Assembly (NCBI RefSeq): GCF_021655615.1
Contig: NZ_AP025245.1
Span: 806,001 to 870,000 of the forward strand
Length of the DNA stretch: 64,000 nucleotides
From: Acidianus sp. HS-5
GTDB taxonomy: Archaea > Thermoproteota > Thermoprotei_A > Sulfolobales > Sulfolobaceae
Direction: 5' to 3'
The notes below the pieces were generated by a model. The model saw only the letters and a program-made list of their open reading frames with translations. It was not told the DNA's origin and made no database searches. The translations under genes were made by a program, and so were the position numbers. Position 1 is the first letter of the stretch, and the number at the start of each line of letters is the position of its first letter. This document shows positions 55,521 to 63,274 of the stretch, in pieces.

Positions 55521-57052
55521 TACCACATCACCCTAGAAGAGGACTGGGAAATCAAACCGTAAGATTTCCACGCTGACTTAGGTTGTCTTTGAGAATTCGT
55601 TAGTGTATTAGCTCCTTGTCTATTTAATCCCCTGCTCTGGATTTCCAAAGCTAAAGCCGCTCTTAACTCTTCTTGTTCTCTCAAATATTTGTTAAATTGT
55701 TCGGTTTTCTGTGCAATATACGATGTAGAGAACTTAGCTTCTTGGAAGTCTGGATCCCTCATAATCCACTTATATAATTCTATTGTAGTCTTTATTCCAC
55801 CTATTTTATAATCGTTTAAGGCCCTTATTCCAGCTTGGATTGCGTATGCTCTGCTTTCGCCGTACACAATAAGCTTAGACACTAAAGAATCATAAAATGG
55901 TGGAACCCAGCTTCCTGACTCAACGCCACTGTCTACTCTAACTCCAGGGCCTGTGGGTTCCTTATAATAAGTAACATATCCAGAACTGCCCGTGAAATTG
56001 TTCAAAGCATCTTCAGCGTTTATTCTATATTCTATCGCAGAGCCTCTAACTCTCCTATTAAGTTCCTCTTGTGTAAATGGTAAATGTTCTCCTGCCGCTA
56101 TATTGATTTGAAGTTTAACTAAATCTATTCTGAAAATTAATTCAGTAGTTGGGTGCTCTACTTGTAATCTCTTATTTAATTCTAGGAAGTAAAAATCTCT
56201 AGTAGCGTCAGAAAATGCAGTTTCAAAAGTACCCATAGTGAAATAATTTATTATTTGACCGAACTTAATTATAGGCTCAAACATCTTTTCTCTTTCTTCC
56301 ATTTTCAATGCAGGAGAAGGCGCTTCCTCTATTAATTTCTGGTTTCTCCTCTGGATAGTACATTCTCTCTCCCAAGCTACTACGTAATCACCGTATTTAT
56401 CTCCTATTAACTGGAATTCAATATGTCTAGGATTAACTGCGTATTTCTCTATATATAGGTCTGCTTTACCGAATGCTTGATAAGCTAATCTCTTATTCCT
56501 CTCCCACACATCAGTTAATTGATCTGGATTATCAACTCTGGTAATTCCTACTCCTCCACCTCCGCTAGCTGCCTTTACCATTATAGGATAACCTATTTTC
56601 TCAGCGAGCTTAAGAGCCTCATCTAGAGAGCTTACCGGGCCGTCGGAACCTGGAGCTATAGGAACTCCAGCCATTTTTGCAACTCTTTTACCGTCTAATT
56701 TGTCCTTTATCTTGTTCATAACTTCTGATGATGGGCCGATAAATGTTATCCCTGCCTTCTCTACTGCAGCTGCAAAGTCAGCGTTTTCAGAAAGGAATCC
56801 ATAGCCAGGATGTACTGCGTCTACATGAGCTTTTTCTGCCGCATCAACTATGTGATCAATATTCAAATAACTATCTAAAGCTGGAGCCTTACCTATGTAG
56901 TAAGCTTCATCAGCATATTTAACGTGTAATGCATACTTATCTGCCTCTGAGTAGACTGCAACTGCTTTCATTCCCATTTCTTTTATTGCTTTCATTACTC
57001 TGACTGCTATTTCTCCTCTATTAGCAACGAGGACTTTACCAAAAGGAGGCAT
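55520..57052 (-). CDS. accC: Biotin carboxylase subunit of acyl-CoA carboxylase
   Basis: A 510-residue biotin carboxylase. VLVANRGEIAVRVMKAIKEM near 8-27, HPGYGFLSENADFA near 80-93, the ATP-grasp glycine loop KAASGGGGVG near 160-169 and the catalytic ECTIQRRNQKLIEEAPSP near 229-246 are all present. It carboxylates the biotin of AccB using ATP and bicarbonate. It is the first gene of the accC-accB-pccB operon, with a TATA-like element about 23 nt upstream of the ATG. The C-terminal 40 residues (QPKSAWKSYGLISQ) are an extension. Confidence 0.88.
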   Translation of the reverse strand: MPPFGKVLVANRGEIAVRVMKAIKEMGMKAVAVYSEADKYALHVKYADEAYYIGKAPALDSYLNIDHIVDAAEKAHVDAVHPGYGFLSENADFAAAVEKAGITFIGPSSEVMNKIKDKLDGKRVAKMAGVPIAPGSDGPVSSLDEALKLAEKIGYPIMVKAASGGGGVGITRVDNPDQLTDVWERNKRLAYQAFGKADLYIEKYAVNPRHIEFQLIGDKYGDYVVAWERECTIQRRNQKLIEEAPSPALKMEEREKMFEPIIKFGQIINYFTMGTFETAFSDATRDFYFLELNKRLQVEHPTTELIFRIDLVKLQINIAAGEHLPFTQEELNRRVRGSAIEYRINAEDALNNFTGSSGYVTYYKEPTGPGVRVDSGVESGSWVPPFYDSLVSKLIVYGESRAYAIQAGIRALNDYKIGGIKTTIELYKWIMRDPDFQEAKFSTSYIAQKTEQFNKYLREQEELRAALALEIQSRGLNRQGANTLTNSQRQPKSAWKSYGLISQSSSRVMW

Positions 57053-57070
57053 TTTTAACCATATAATAAT

Positions 57071-57078
57071 GTTTATAC
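57071..57078 (-). promoter_or_regulatory. Candidate TATA box of the carboxylase operon
   Basis: GTATAAAC on the minus strand, centred about 23 nt before the accC ATG, predicts a leaderless transcript. Confidence 0.45.
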
Positions 57079-57169
57079 GGGTTTAAAAGGTTTTTATTTT
57101 AGAAAAATAAACGGATGTTTAATATAAAATATAATGATAAATAAGGAGTAAAAAGTTGATTTTGTTAAG

Positions 57170-57192
57170 AAACAAAATAAAAAATAAAAATT
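57170..57192 (-). terminator. T-rich terminator after the ABC permease gene
   Basis: On the minus strand, runs of T (AATTTTTATTTTTTATTTTG) begin about 48 nt after the permease stop, the usual archaeal signal. The stretch between stop and T-run is unusually GC-rich for the window (see findings). Confidence 0.45.
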
Positions 57193-57240
57193 CAGAGTTC
57201 GCGCGTATCTTCACCAATCTGTTCCCGGATTCCACATCAT

Positions 57241-58881
57241 CTATGCTGCATATATTCCCTCTTCTGCTACATATTTATTTCTAGCTAAATCCATCATTTT
57301 CCTAGTGAATAACACGGAATATATTACCACAACAATTGCAAATATTAACGAAAGCCAACCGACTAAAGGAAGGTTACCTTGATTATCTGCTAATGCTAAA
57401 GCCTTCATTAATCCCGTCTTAACCTCTAGGGTCTGAGACTGATAAATATCTGACCAATATTCTCCTATTGCTAAACCTCCCCAAGCACTGTTTATTGTAC
57501 TACTTAGACCAGCTATTATATATGGGAATGTGGCTGGTAATATTATTCTCCTCATTTTAGTCCAGAATCCTAACTTTAGATTATCCATTAATTCCCAGTA
57601 TTCTGATGGAAGGTTCTTTACTCCTATCCAGAAGCTGTAAAATACATAATAGAATGTTGAGACAAAACCTAAAAGTAAAACATAAAACTCGTTAGTAAAT
57701 GGCCCTAGAACTGAACTTACATATGTGTAAGTAAAACCGTAAAGTAACGGGAAGTATGCAGGTGCAGGAAAGGCTGAGAAAGTCTGTATTATTGGAACGA
57801 TTACTCTGTCAGCAATAATATGTCTTGCAACATAATATCCTACAAATGCAGCAAATATGAAAGATACTAAGGCAATTATTCCAACTCTCAAATAGTCTAC
57901 ACCTAATTCTATCAAATCCTGAGGTATAGTAGAAATTAAGTAGCTCCACGTTGAAGGCTTAACGGAAACTATTATAGAGAACGCACCGTATAGAATTACA
58001 GCTAGGAGAACAATTCCTATCCCTGCAGAAATAATATTAAGTGGAATTCTTTTCTTTTTCTCTTCTTCTTCGTCTTCTGTAACTGTAGTATGCCTTGTAA
58101 AGTACGGTGGTTTAGCTAAGTACTTACCCAGTTTGGAAAATACTCCTTTAGAATTGCTTAATCTAGCTGAATATCTTATTCTAAATCTCCCCCTCTTAAA
58201 AGAGTTTAACGAGGTCTCGGTATCTAGACCATATTTTTTGACGGAATACTCTGCAAACTCTCTCAATAGGAGAGTTATTGTTGTAGTGAAAATAGCTAAG
58301 ATTATTAAAGCATAAATCGCATCAGCATAATTTCCTTCTGCTGTATACTGAGCTATTAAAGTTCCTATTCCTGGTACCTGGTAACATTTTGTACCTATGC
58401 TAAAAACTTCACTCACAGTGATGTAAAATAAGGCGTCTGCAAAACTGGGAATTAAGTTTGCTGCAATTCTGGGGATTGAAAATGGAATATAAAGCCTTAT
58501 CATTCTTCCCATAAATCCGAATCTGTAATTCCTTACTACCTCATCCATTTCTGAAGGAACTGTTTTAAATGCTTGATAAATTCCCATCCAAATATTCCAG
58601 ACAACTGCAGTAAATACTAAAAACAGTACTGCAAGTTCTATTCCTAAACTTCCTCCTATTGTAAATACGAAGAAAATTAAGACTACTGGGAAGAAGGAAA
58701 TAACGGGGACGGATTCAAAGATTTCCGATAACGAAATATAAATATTCTCAAAAGTTTTACTTTTTATTGCAGCATATCCTAGAAACCATCCTGTTATTAT
58801 TGATAAAGCTATGTCTATAAAGACTCTGCTTAAAGTTAGGAGGGTATCATAAATTGCAAGCCCTATATCAAGCATTTTCAT
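57241..58881 (-). CDS. ABC importer permease, two fused BPD-type domains (NitT/TauT-like)
   Basis: A 546-residue membrane protein made of two halves of about six helices each, joined by a charged linker (EEEEKKKR near 273-280). Each half has the coupling motif of the NitT/TauT/SsuC family: YQAFKTVPSEMDEVVRNYRF near 108-127 and IGVKNLPSEYWELMDNLKL near 415-433. Fusion of two permease domains makes a single-chain channel. Partner is the ATPase encoded just upstream (14-nt overlap). No binding protein gene is adjacent. The substrate is unknown; nitrate, sulfonate, bicarbonate and thiamine precursors are used by relatives. Confidence 0.8.
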   Translation of the reverse strand: MKMLDIGLAIYDTLLTLSRVFIDIALSIITGWFLGYAAIKSKTFENIYISLSEIFESVPVISFFPVVLIFFVFTIGGSLGIELAVLFLVFTAVVWNIWMGIYQAFKTVPSEMDEVVRNYRFGFMGRMIRLYIPFSIPRIAANLIPSFADALFYITVSEVFSIGTKCYQVPGIGTLIAQYTAEGNYADAIYALIILAIFTTTITLLLREFAEYSVKKYGLDTETSLNSFKRGRFRIRYSARLSNSKGVFSKLGKYLAKPPYFTRHTTVTEDEEEEKKKRIPLNIISAGIGIVLLAVILYGAFSIIVSVKPSTWSYLISTIPQDLIELGVDYLRVGIIALVSFIFAAFVGYYVARHIIADRVIVPIIQTFSAFPAPAYFPLLYGFTYTYVSSVLGPFTNEFYVLLLGFVSTFYYVFYSFWIGVKNLPSEYWELMDNLKLGFWTKMRRIILPATFPYIIAGLSSTINSAWGGLAIGEYWSDIYQSQTLEVKTGLMKALALADNQGNLPLVGWLSLIFAIVVVIYSVLFTRKMMDLARNKYVAEEGIYAA

Positions 58882-59689
58882 TACCCCTATTCTTTTGTTC
58901 TACGCTCTTCTCCACCGGAGTTAGTAGAGAATAAAGCTGGTCGAGATAAGCTTGAAACTTGTCATCCTTAGGCTTTCTAGGCCTATCGAGTTCTATCTTA
59001 ACTTCACCTACTACGCTAGCAGGCCTACCGTTCAAAACGTAAACCCTATCTGCCAATTCAATAACTTCATTCAAGTTGTGAGATACTAAAACCGCTGACC
59101 TCAAAGATGTATCCTGATTGAACAAAATTGAGTAAATTTCTCTTCTAAGACCTTCAGCAGTTAATTCATCCAAGTGAGCAAAGGGTTCGTCCATTAACAG
59201 AACTATTGGGTCTGCTGCTAAAGCTCTGGCTATTGCTACTCTTTGTCGCATTCCTCCACTCATTTGCTTAGGATAAAAATCTTCAAAACCCGAAAGACCA
59301 ACTAGCTCTAACATTTTCCTAGCTATTTCGTCCTCTTTTTCTTTTGGTAACTTCTTATACTTTAATCCGAGCTTTACGTTTTCCAACGCAGTAAACCAAG
59401 GGAAAGTCACGATAGACTGGTGTATCAAAGCTATCTTAGGAGTAGGCTGAGTTATTTTCTTTCCTAATAATCTAACTTCTCCGTGATCGGGCTTAACAAA
59501 ACCACCCAGAATTCTTAATAAAGTAGATTTTCCTATTCCTGAAGGACCTATTATAGCTATTAATTCATCATCGTAAGTCTCTATGTTAACGTTATCAAAG
59601 ACTTTATATCCATTAGGGTAAGTATATCCTATGTCTATTCCCTCTAGGATTCTTCCAACTGTATTCCCTCCAAGATGAGATAAACGCAA
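58868..59689 (-). CDS. ABC importer ATPase (NitT/TauT type)
   Basis: A 273-residue ABC ATPase. Walker A GPSGIGKST at 48-56, Q-loop ALIHQSIVTFPWFTALENV near 93-111, signature MSGGMRQRVAIARALAADP near 143-161, Walker B LLMDEPFAHLDE near 164-175, switch histidine in LVSHNLNEV near 200. It drives the fused permease that overlaps its 3' end by 14 nt. The start is drawn at TTG 59689; the real start is uncertain because few upstream signals fit. Confidence 0.83.
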   Translation of the reverse strand: MRLSHLGGNTVGRILEGIDIGYTYPNGYKVFDNVNIETYDDELIAIIGPSGIGKSTLLRILGGFVKPDHGEVRLLGKKITQPTPKIALIHQSIVTFPWFTALENVKLGLKYKKLPKEKEDEIARKMLELVGLSGFEDFYPKQMSGGMRQRVAIARALAADPIVLLMDEPFAHLDELTAEGLRREIYSILFNQDTSLRSAVLVSHNLNEVIELADRVYVLNGRPASVVGEVKIELDRPRKPKDDKFQAYLDQLYSLLTPVEKSVEQKNRGNENA

Positions 59690-59721
59690 ATTCTTATAAG
59701 CTTTTCCTTAATATTTTCCTT

Positions 59722-60084
59722 ATGGAATTTTTAGAGAAAAAATTCATAGTAAAACCCGAGTATTCCGCATCTAAGGTTTCTAGCGGTGCAGTAGACGTTC
59801 TATCAACACCTTGCTTAATAGCTTTCACGGAAGACGTATCTTTCACTCTACTCCAAGAGAAACTTAAAGATGGTCTAACGAGCGTAGGCTATCACGTTGA
59901 TGTAAAACATTTGGCTCCGGCTCCCATAGGAGCAGAAGTAATAGTCAGATCAAGTATAATAAAGGAAGAAGGTAAAAAGGTCACTTTCAGAGTTGAGGCG
60001 TTTTACAAAGATAAAAAGATAGCCGAAGGAATACACGAGAGGGTAATAGTAAACAAGGAAGAGTTCATGAAAAGGGTTGGATAA
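59722..60084 (+). CDS. FlK-like hotdog acyl-CoA thioesterase
   Basis: A 120-residue hotdog protein related to fluoroacetyl-CoA thioesterase FlK. From memory, the FlK residues T42, E50, G69 and H76 have counterparts T29, E37, G56 and H63 with exactly the same spacing (STPCLIAFTEDV, SVGYHVDVKHLAPAPIG). EGIHERVIV near the end completes the family signature. It probably hydrolyses a small acyl-CoA; fluoroacetate is not implied. The 3' end overlaps the convergent helicase gene by 20 nt. Confidence 0.8.
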   Translation: MEFLEKKFIVKPEYSASKVSSGAVDVLSTPCLIAFTEDVSFTLLQEKLKDGLTSVGYHVDVKHLAPAPIGAEVIVRSSIIKEEGKKVTFRVEAFYKDKKIAEGIHERVIVNKEEFMKRVG

Positions 60085-62035
60085 AATACATTGTTTTTTT
60101 CTTACCATCTTTTTCCTTCATTACTCTCTTCTCAACTATGCCCATGGAAATAAGCCTATCAAGAATATCTCCATCAGCTTTACTTCCGTCAAATTCTTTC
60201 CCATAATATTTTGTTACGATTCTTGCCATCTCGTATACATCGAGGTTTTCACTGTATATTCTCCTACAGATTCCTGCAGGATCATAACCTCTTTCTTTAA
60301 TTAATATCTTAAGCTGAGGCGTAAATATCTTTATGCAAAGTTCATTTTCATCCTTTATCTTCTTCTCAAGCAATCTCATTACTGTACCTCTATCTAAACC
60401 TAATTTAGCTAACCTAACTCCTTCAAATGGAACTCCATATTTTATTTGATAATACAGTTTTAACGCTTCCTTAGATTCGTCGTTTTTACTTAGGGCTTTT
60501 AATACTCTATATAAAGCAAAGGAAATCCACCTAGCGTTACTTATTACCTCATTAATGTCCTTGGCAGACAAATTTTTACATAGAGAAGAGAAGTCCTCTC
60601 CTTCGCTCCACTTCTTCAATAGTTCCCTTCCGCATTTGCAACCTCTAAGCTCTTGGGCTACTGCATTCGATGAAACCACAGTAGTTAATAGGTCAGATGA
60701 AATTATTTGAAATCCTTTTAAGAGGTTAATATCAATATAACTTAAAGAAACGGCTTTACCTAAAGGCGTTAAAAATATTCCTTCATTTTCCTCGATCAAG
60801 TTAACTTCCTTTAGTGTACTTAAACTTTTATCGAACTCCTCGTCTCCTACCTTACTGAACTTTAAGCTTCCTTTTAAAATCTCAAGGAGATCATCCTTAG
60901 TGTATCCTTCCCTCCAAGAAATTACTCCTAACGACAAGTCATCTAATGAGTAAGTATTCTTTTCTTCATCGTAGGAAGAAGAGAAATATTTCTTCTTTAA
61001 TTCCTCTGCCTTTCTCATTGAGGTTGAAATAATTATACTCATTCCTTCCTTGTCAAACCCTGGTCTTCCTGCTCTCCCTGCCATTTGTTTAAATTCCATT
61101 AAGTTTAAATCCCTCCATCCTTTCAAGTTACCATTCTCGTCTGACTCAGGTAGTACAGTATCGTAAAAGATAGTAGCATAAACCGGCAAATTTACTCCTT
61201 GGCCTAGTGCAGTAGTAGAAACTACTACGTTTATTTCTCCTTTCTTTAGCATCTCAACTATCTCTCTTCTGTCTTCTAAAGGAATACCGCTATGATAATG
61301 AGAAGCATTGAAACCAAATTTTCTTAAGGTTTCAGCTAGGTTTTCTGTAGATTTCCTGCTCCTGACGAAAACTAATGCGTTCTTTCCTTGTTTAATTATG
61401 TATTTTAACGTAGGGACTAGAATTTCAAGTTTTTCACTCCTTATTCCGTTCAGCGGTTCTAAAGGTATTGTAAAATCATTATCGTAACACCTTATTACGT
61501 AAGGATAAGCAATGCATTCATGGAGAGGAACAGCTCTTTTATTATATTCTATTACTTCAGATTTTAGCCAATCTGTGTATTTTTTTATGTTTGGCAAAGT
61601 TGCACTTAAGCCTATGATTTGGACGTTGTTCCTCTTTGCCCAGAGTACTATATTCTCTATTGCTAATCCTCTATCGCTTTCTACATTATGTAACTCATCG
61701 ATTACTATTACTTCAACTTTTCTCAACCAACTGTATTTATGCCTTATAGAACTGTCAAATTTCTCATAAGTTGAAAGTAAAGTTTTGCTTTTAAAATTCC
61801 TGAGATCATCTTCATAAACGTCTGAATCTACATATTTAGTATCTCTCTTATCCCTTATGTCGTCATAAACTTCTCTAGATAATGCCTTTAACGGTGAAAC
61901 GTAAACTGAAATTCCTTTAGTATTAAGAAGTATTTCCTTAGCTAAGTAAGTTTTCCCAGAACCTGTAGGTGCTGAAATTAGAAAATTCTTCCCTTCTTCG
62001 TATTTTTCCTCGAATATCTTCTGTAGTTCGTTCAC
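60065..62035 (-). CDS. Second Ski2/Hel308-like SF2 helicase
   Basis: A 656-residue helicase. Walker A SAPTGSGKT at 21-29, motif II DELH near 114, LSATLPN, STTALGQGVNLPVY and QMAGRAGRPG are intact. It starts very close to Walker A, with only LQKIFEEKYEEGKN in front as a rudimentary Q motif, and lacks the C-terminal helix-hairpin-helix of Hel308. It is shorter and clearly diverged from the Hel308 gene 8 kb away. A cysteine pair (GCKCG near 460) sits in the C-terminal half. The nucleic acid substrate is unknown. Confidence 0.8.
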   Translation of the reverse strand: MNELQKIFEEKYEEGKNFLISAPTGSGKTYLAKEILLNTKGISVYVSPLKALSREVYDDIRDKRDTKYVDSDVYEDDLRNFKSKTLLSTYEKFDSSIRHKYSWLRKVEVIVIDELHNVESDRGLAIENIVLWAKRNNVQIIGLSATLPNIKKYTDWLKSEVIEYNKRAVPLHECIAYPYVIRCYDNDFTIPLEPLNGIRSEKLEILVPTLKYIIKQGKNALVFVRSRKSTENLAETLRKFGFNASHYHSGIPLEDRREIVEMLKKGEINVVVSTTALGQGVNLPVYATIFYDTVLPESDENGNLKGWRDLNLMEFKQMAGRAGRPGFDKEGMSIIISTSMRKAEELKKKYFSSSYDEEKNTYSLDDLSLGVISWREGYTKDDLLEILKGSLKFSKVGDEEFDKSLSTLKEVNLIEENEGIFLTPLGKAVSLSYIDINLLKGFQIISSDLLTTVVSSNAVAQELRGCKCGRELLKKWSEGEDFSSLCKNLSAKDINEVISNARWISFALYRVLKALSKNDESKEALKLYYQIKYGVPFEGVRLAKLGLDRGTVMRLLEKKIKDENELCIKIFTPQLKILIKERGYDPAGICRRIYSENLDVYEMARIVTKYYGKEFDGSKADGDILDRLISMGIVEKRVMKEKDGKKKTMYFIQPFS

Positions 62036-62063
62036 TTCATTACGTATATTGATAAGGAAAAAA

Positions 62064-62393
62064 TTAAAGGCTTAGGTATATCCAGCCTTCCGCTTGTTTT
62101 CTTACAATCTCTCCTACTCCTGCAGTAACTATCGAAATACCTTTTATTAGCGACTCAACTTTAAGGTTAAGTGCATTAATACTGTTCATGCAACCTACAA
62201 CATTGATTCCTGAAGTTATCATTTTTTCAACATAATCCTCGTTTGGATTTCCTTTAACTAAAGCCCTTATAGCAGATTGGTGAAAAACCACTTCTATTTG
62301 AACGTCTTTTAAATCGTTGTATAAATTTATAACAGATTTTATTGCTTGAGGAACTCTTTCTTCATCCTTTACTTGAACTATAACTTTATACAT
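62064..62393 (-). CDS. DsrE-family protein
   Basis: A 109-residue DsrE-fold protein: YKVIVQVKDEERVPQAIKSV, VEVVFHQSAIRALVKG and the cysteine in GINVVGCMNSINAL near 63-76, the position of the conserved family cysteine. Similar small proteins take part in sulfur transfer in crenarchaea. It lies 28 nt upstream of the helicase gene and may be co-transcribed with it. Confidence 0.75.
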   Translation of the reverse strand: MYKVIVQVKDEERVPQAIKSVINLYNDLKDVQIEVVFHQSAIRALVKGNPNEDYVEKMITSGINVVGCMNSINALNLKVESLIKGISIVTAGVGEIVRKQAEGWIYLSL

Positions 62394-62416
62394 GGTTTAA
62401 GGTTGTTAAAAATGGT

Positions 62417-63274
62417 TTAAAGGCCTTTTTCATAGTACCAGCAGGATACTCTATTTCTTTTAACTATGAACATCGGAGGATCTTGTAACCTACATTTAAT
62501 TGAAAGAGATTTTTCCTTCTGCATTAAATCACAGTAATCGTGAAATGGACATCCGTGATCTGAAGGACTTCCTATTTCTCTTACAGGAATTTTTTCTCCT
62601 CTTCTCCCTACTGTTATTTTGGAATTCAATAACGAAAGTGAATAAGGGTGAAATAACTCTTTGCTATCGCCTTCCTCTATAATCTTACCTCCGTAAATAA
62701 CGTAAATTCTTTTACAAATCTCAAGATTTTTTGTAGAGCCAGAGAATAGGAGTAGGTCACCCTTGATTAATTCTACAATTTTTATTAGATTTTTTAACGC
62801 TTTATATTTTAATTGTTCCTCCATTAACTCCAGAAAATCCTCTGCAATTACAAAGTAAGTTTTACCTATAAGTATTGAAGATAAATATAGGTTGAAAAGC
62901 TCATATTCGGATAGAGAATTTCCATTTCTTATATTAAGAATATTAAGTAAGTTTTCTGGTTCTACGTTTCCTCCGAAATTTTTCATTAAAATTTTGATGA
63001 AAGTTAACGAATCTATCTTTGGTCTTTCCAATTCTCTCGGTATAACTCTAATATAATTTCTTGCTTGTTTTTTATCAATTTCTACCTCTTTGTAAAATTT
63101 TATCTCACCAGTGTATTTTTTCTTACCCAATATGGATAAAATTAACGACCTCTTATCTTCGTCCCAATCTCCTAAGACGCAAGTAACACCATCAATTATC
63201 ATGCTTACTCCTTTCAATTTATCAGTATATATATTGTTAATAATTATCATTTTAACCACGAGTAAAGCAAACAT
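62417..63274 (-). CDS. Opp/Dpp-type ABC ATPase-like protein with worn-out ATPase motifs
   Basis: A 285-residue protein (the natural start is probably ATG 63250). The order of elements is that of DppF/OppF: the Walker A place reads LGDWDEDKRSLI, in which G-x4-G-K-S/T is broken; the signature place reads LSEYELFNLYLSSI; the Walker B place reads FVIAEDFLELM; and the switch region has FSGSTKN instead of histidine. Yet the Opp-specific C-terminal cysteine cluster is whole: CPFHDYC, then KCRLQDPP, then SCWYYEKG. It overlaps its upstream partner by 28 nt. It probably cannot hydrolyse ATP normally; it may be a structural or regulatory subunit. Confidence 0.7.
   Translation of the reverse strand: MFALLVVKMIIINNIYTDKLKGVSMIIDGVTCVLGDWDEDKRSLILSILGKKKYTGEIKFYKEVEIDKKQARNYIRVIPRELERPKIDSLTFIKILMKNFGGNVEPENLLNILNIRNGNSLSEYELFNLYLSSILIGKTYFVIAEDFLELMEEQLKYKALKNLIKIVELIKGDLLLFSGSTKNLEICKRIYVIYGGKIIEEGDSKELFHPYSLSLLNSKITVGRRGEKIPVREIGSPSDHGCPFHDYCDLMQKEKSLSIKCRLQDPPMFIVKRNRVSCWYYEKGL

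Noticed and set aside
59692..59699. Symmetric CTTATAAG as shared TATA box for both divergent genes
   Set aside because: The distance fits the rightward thioesterase gene, but it overlaps the start region of the leftward ATPase gene and cannot serve that start.
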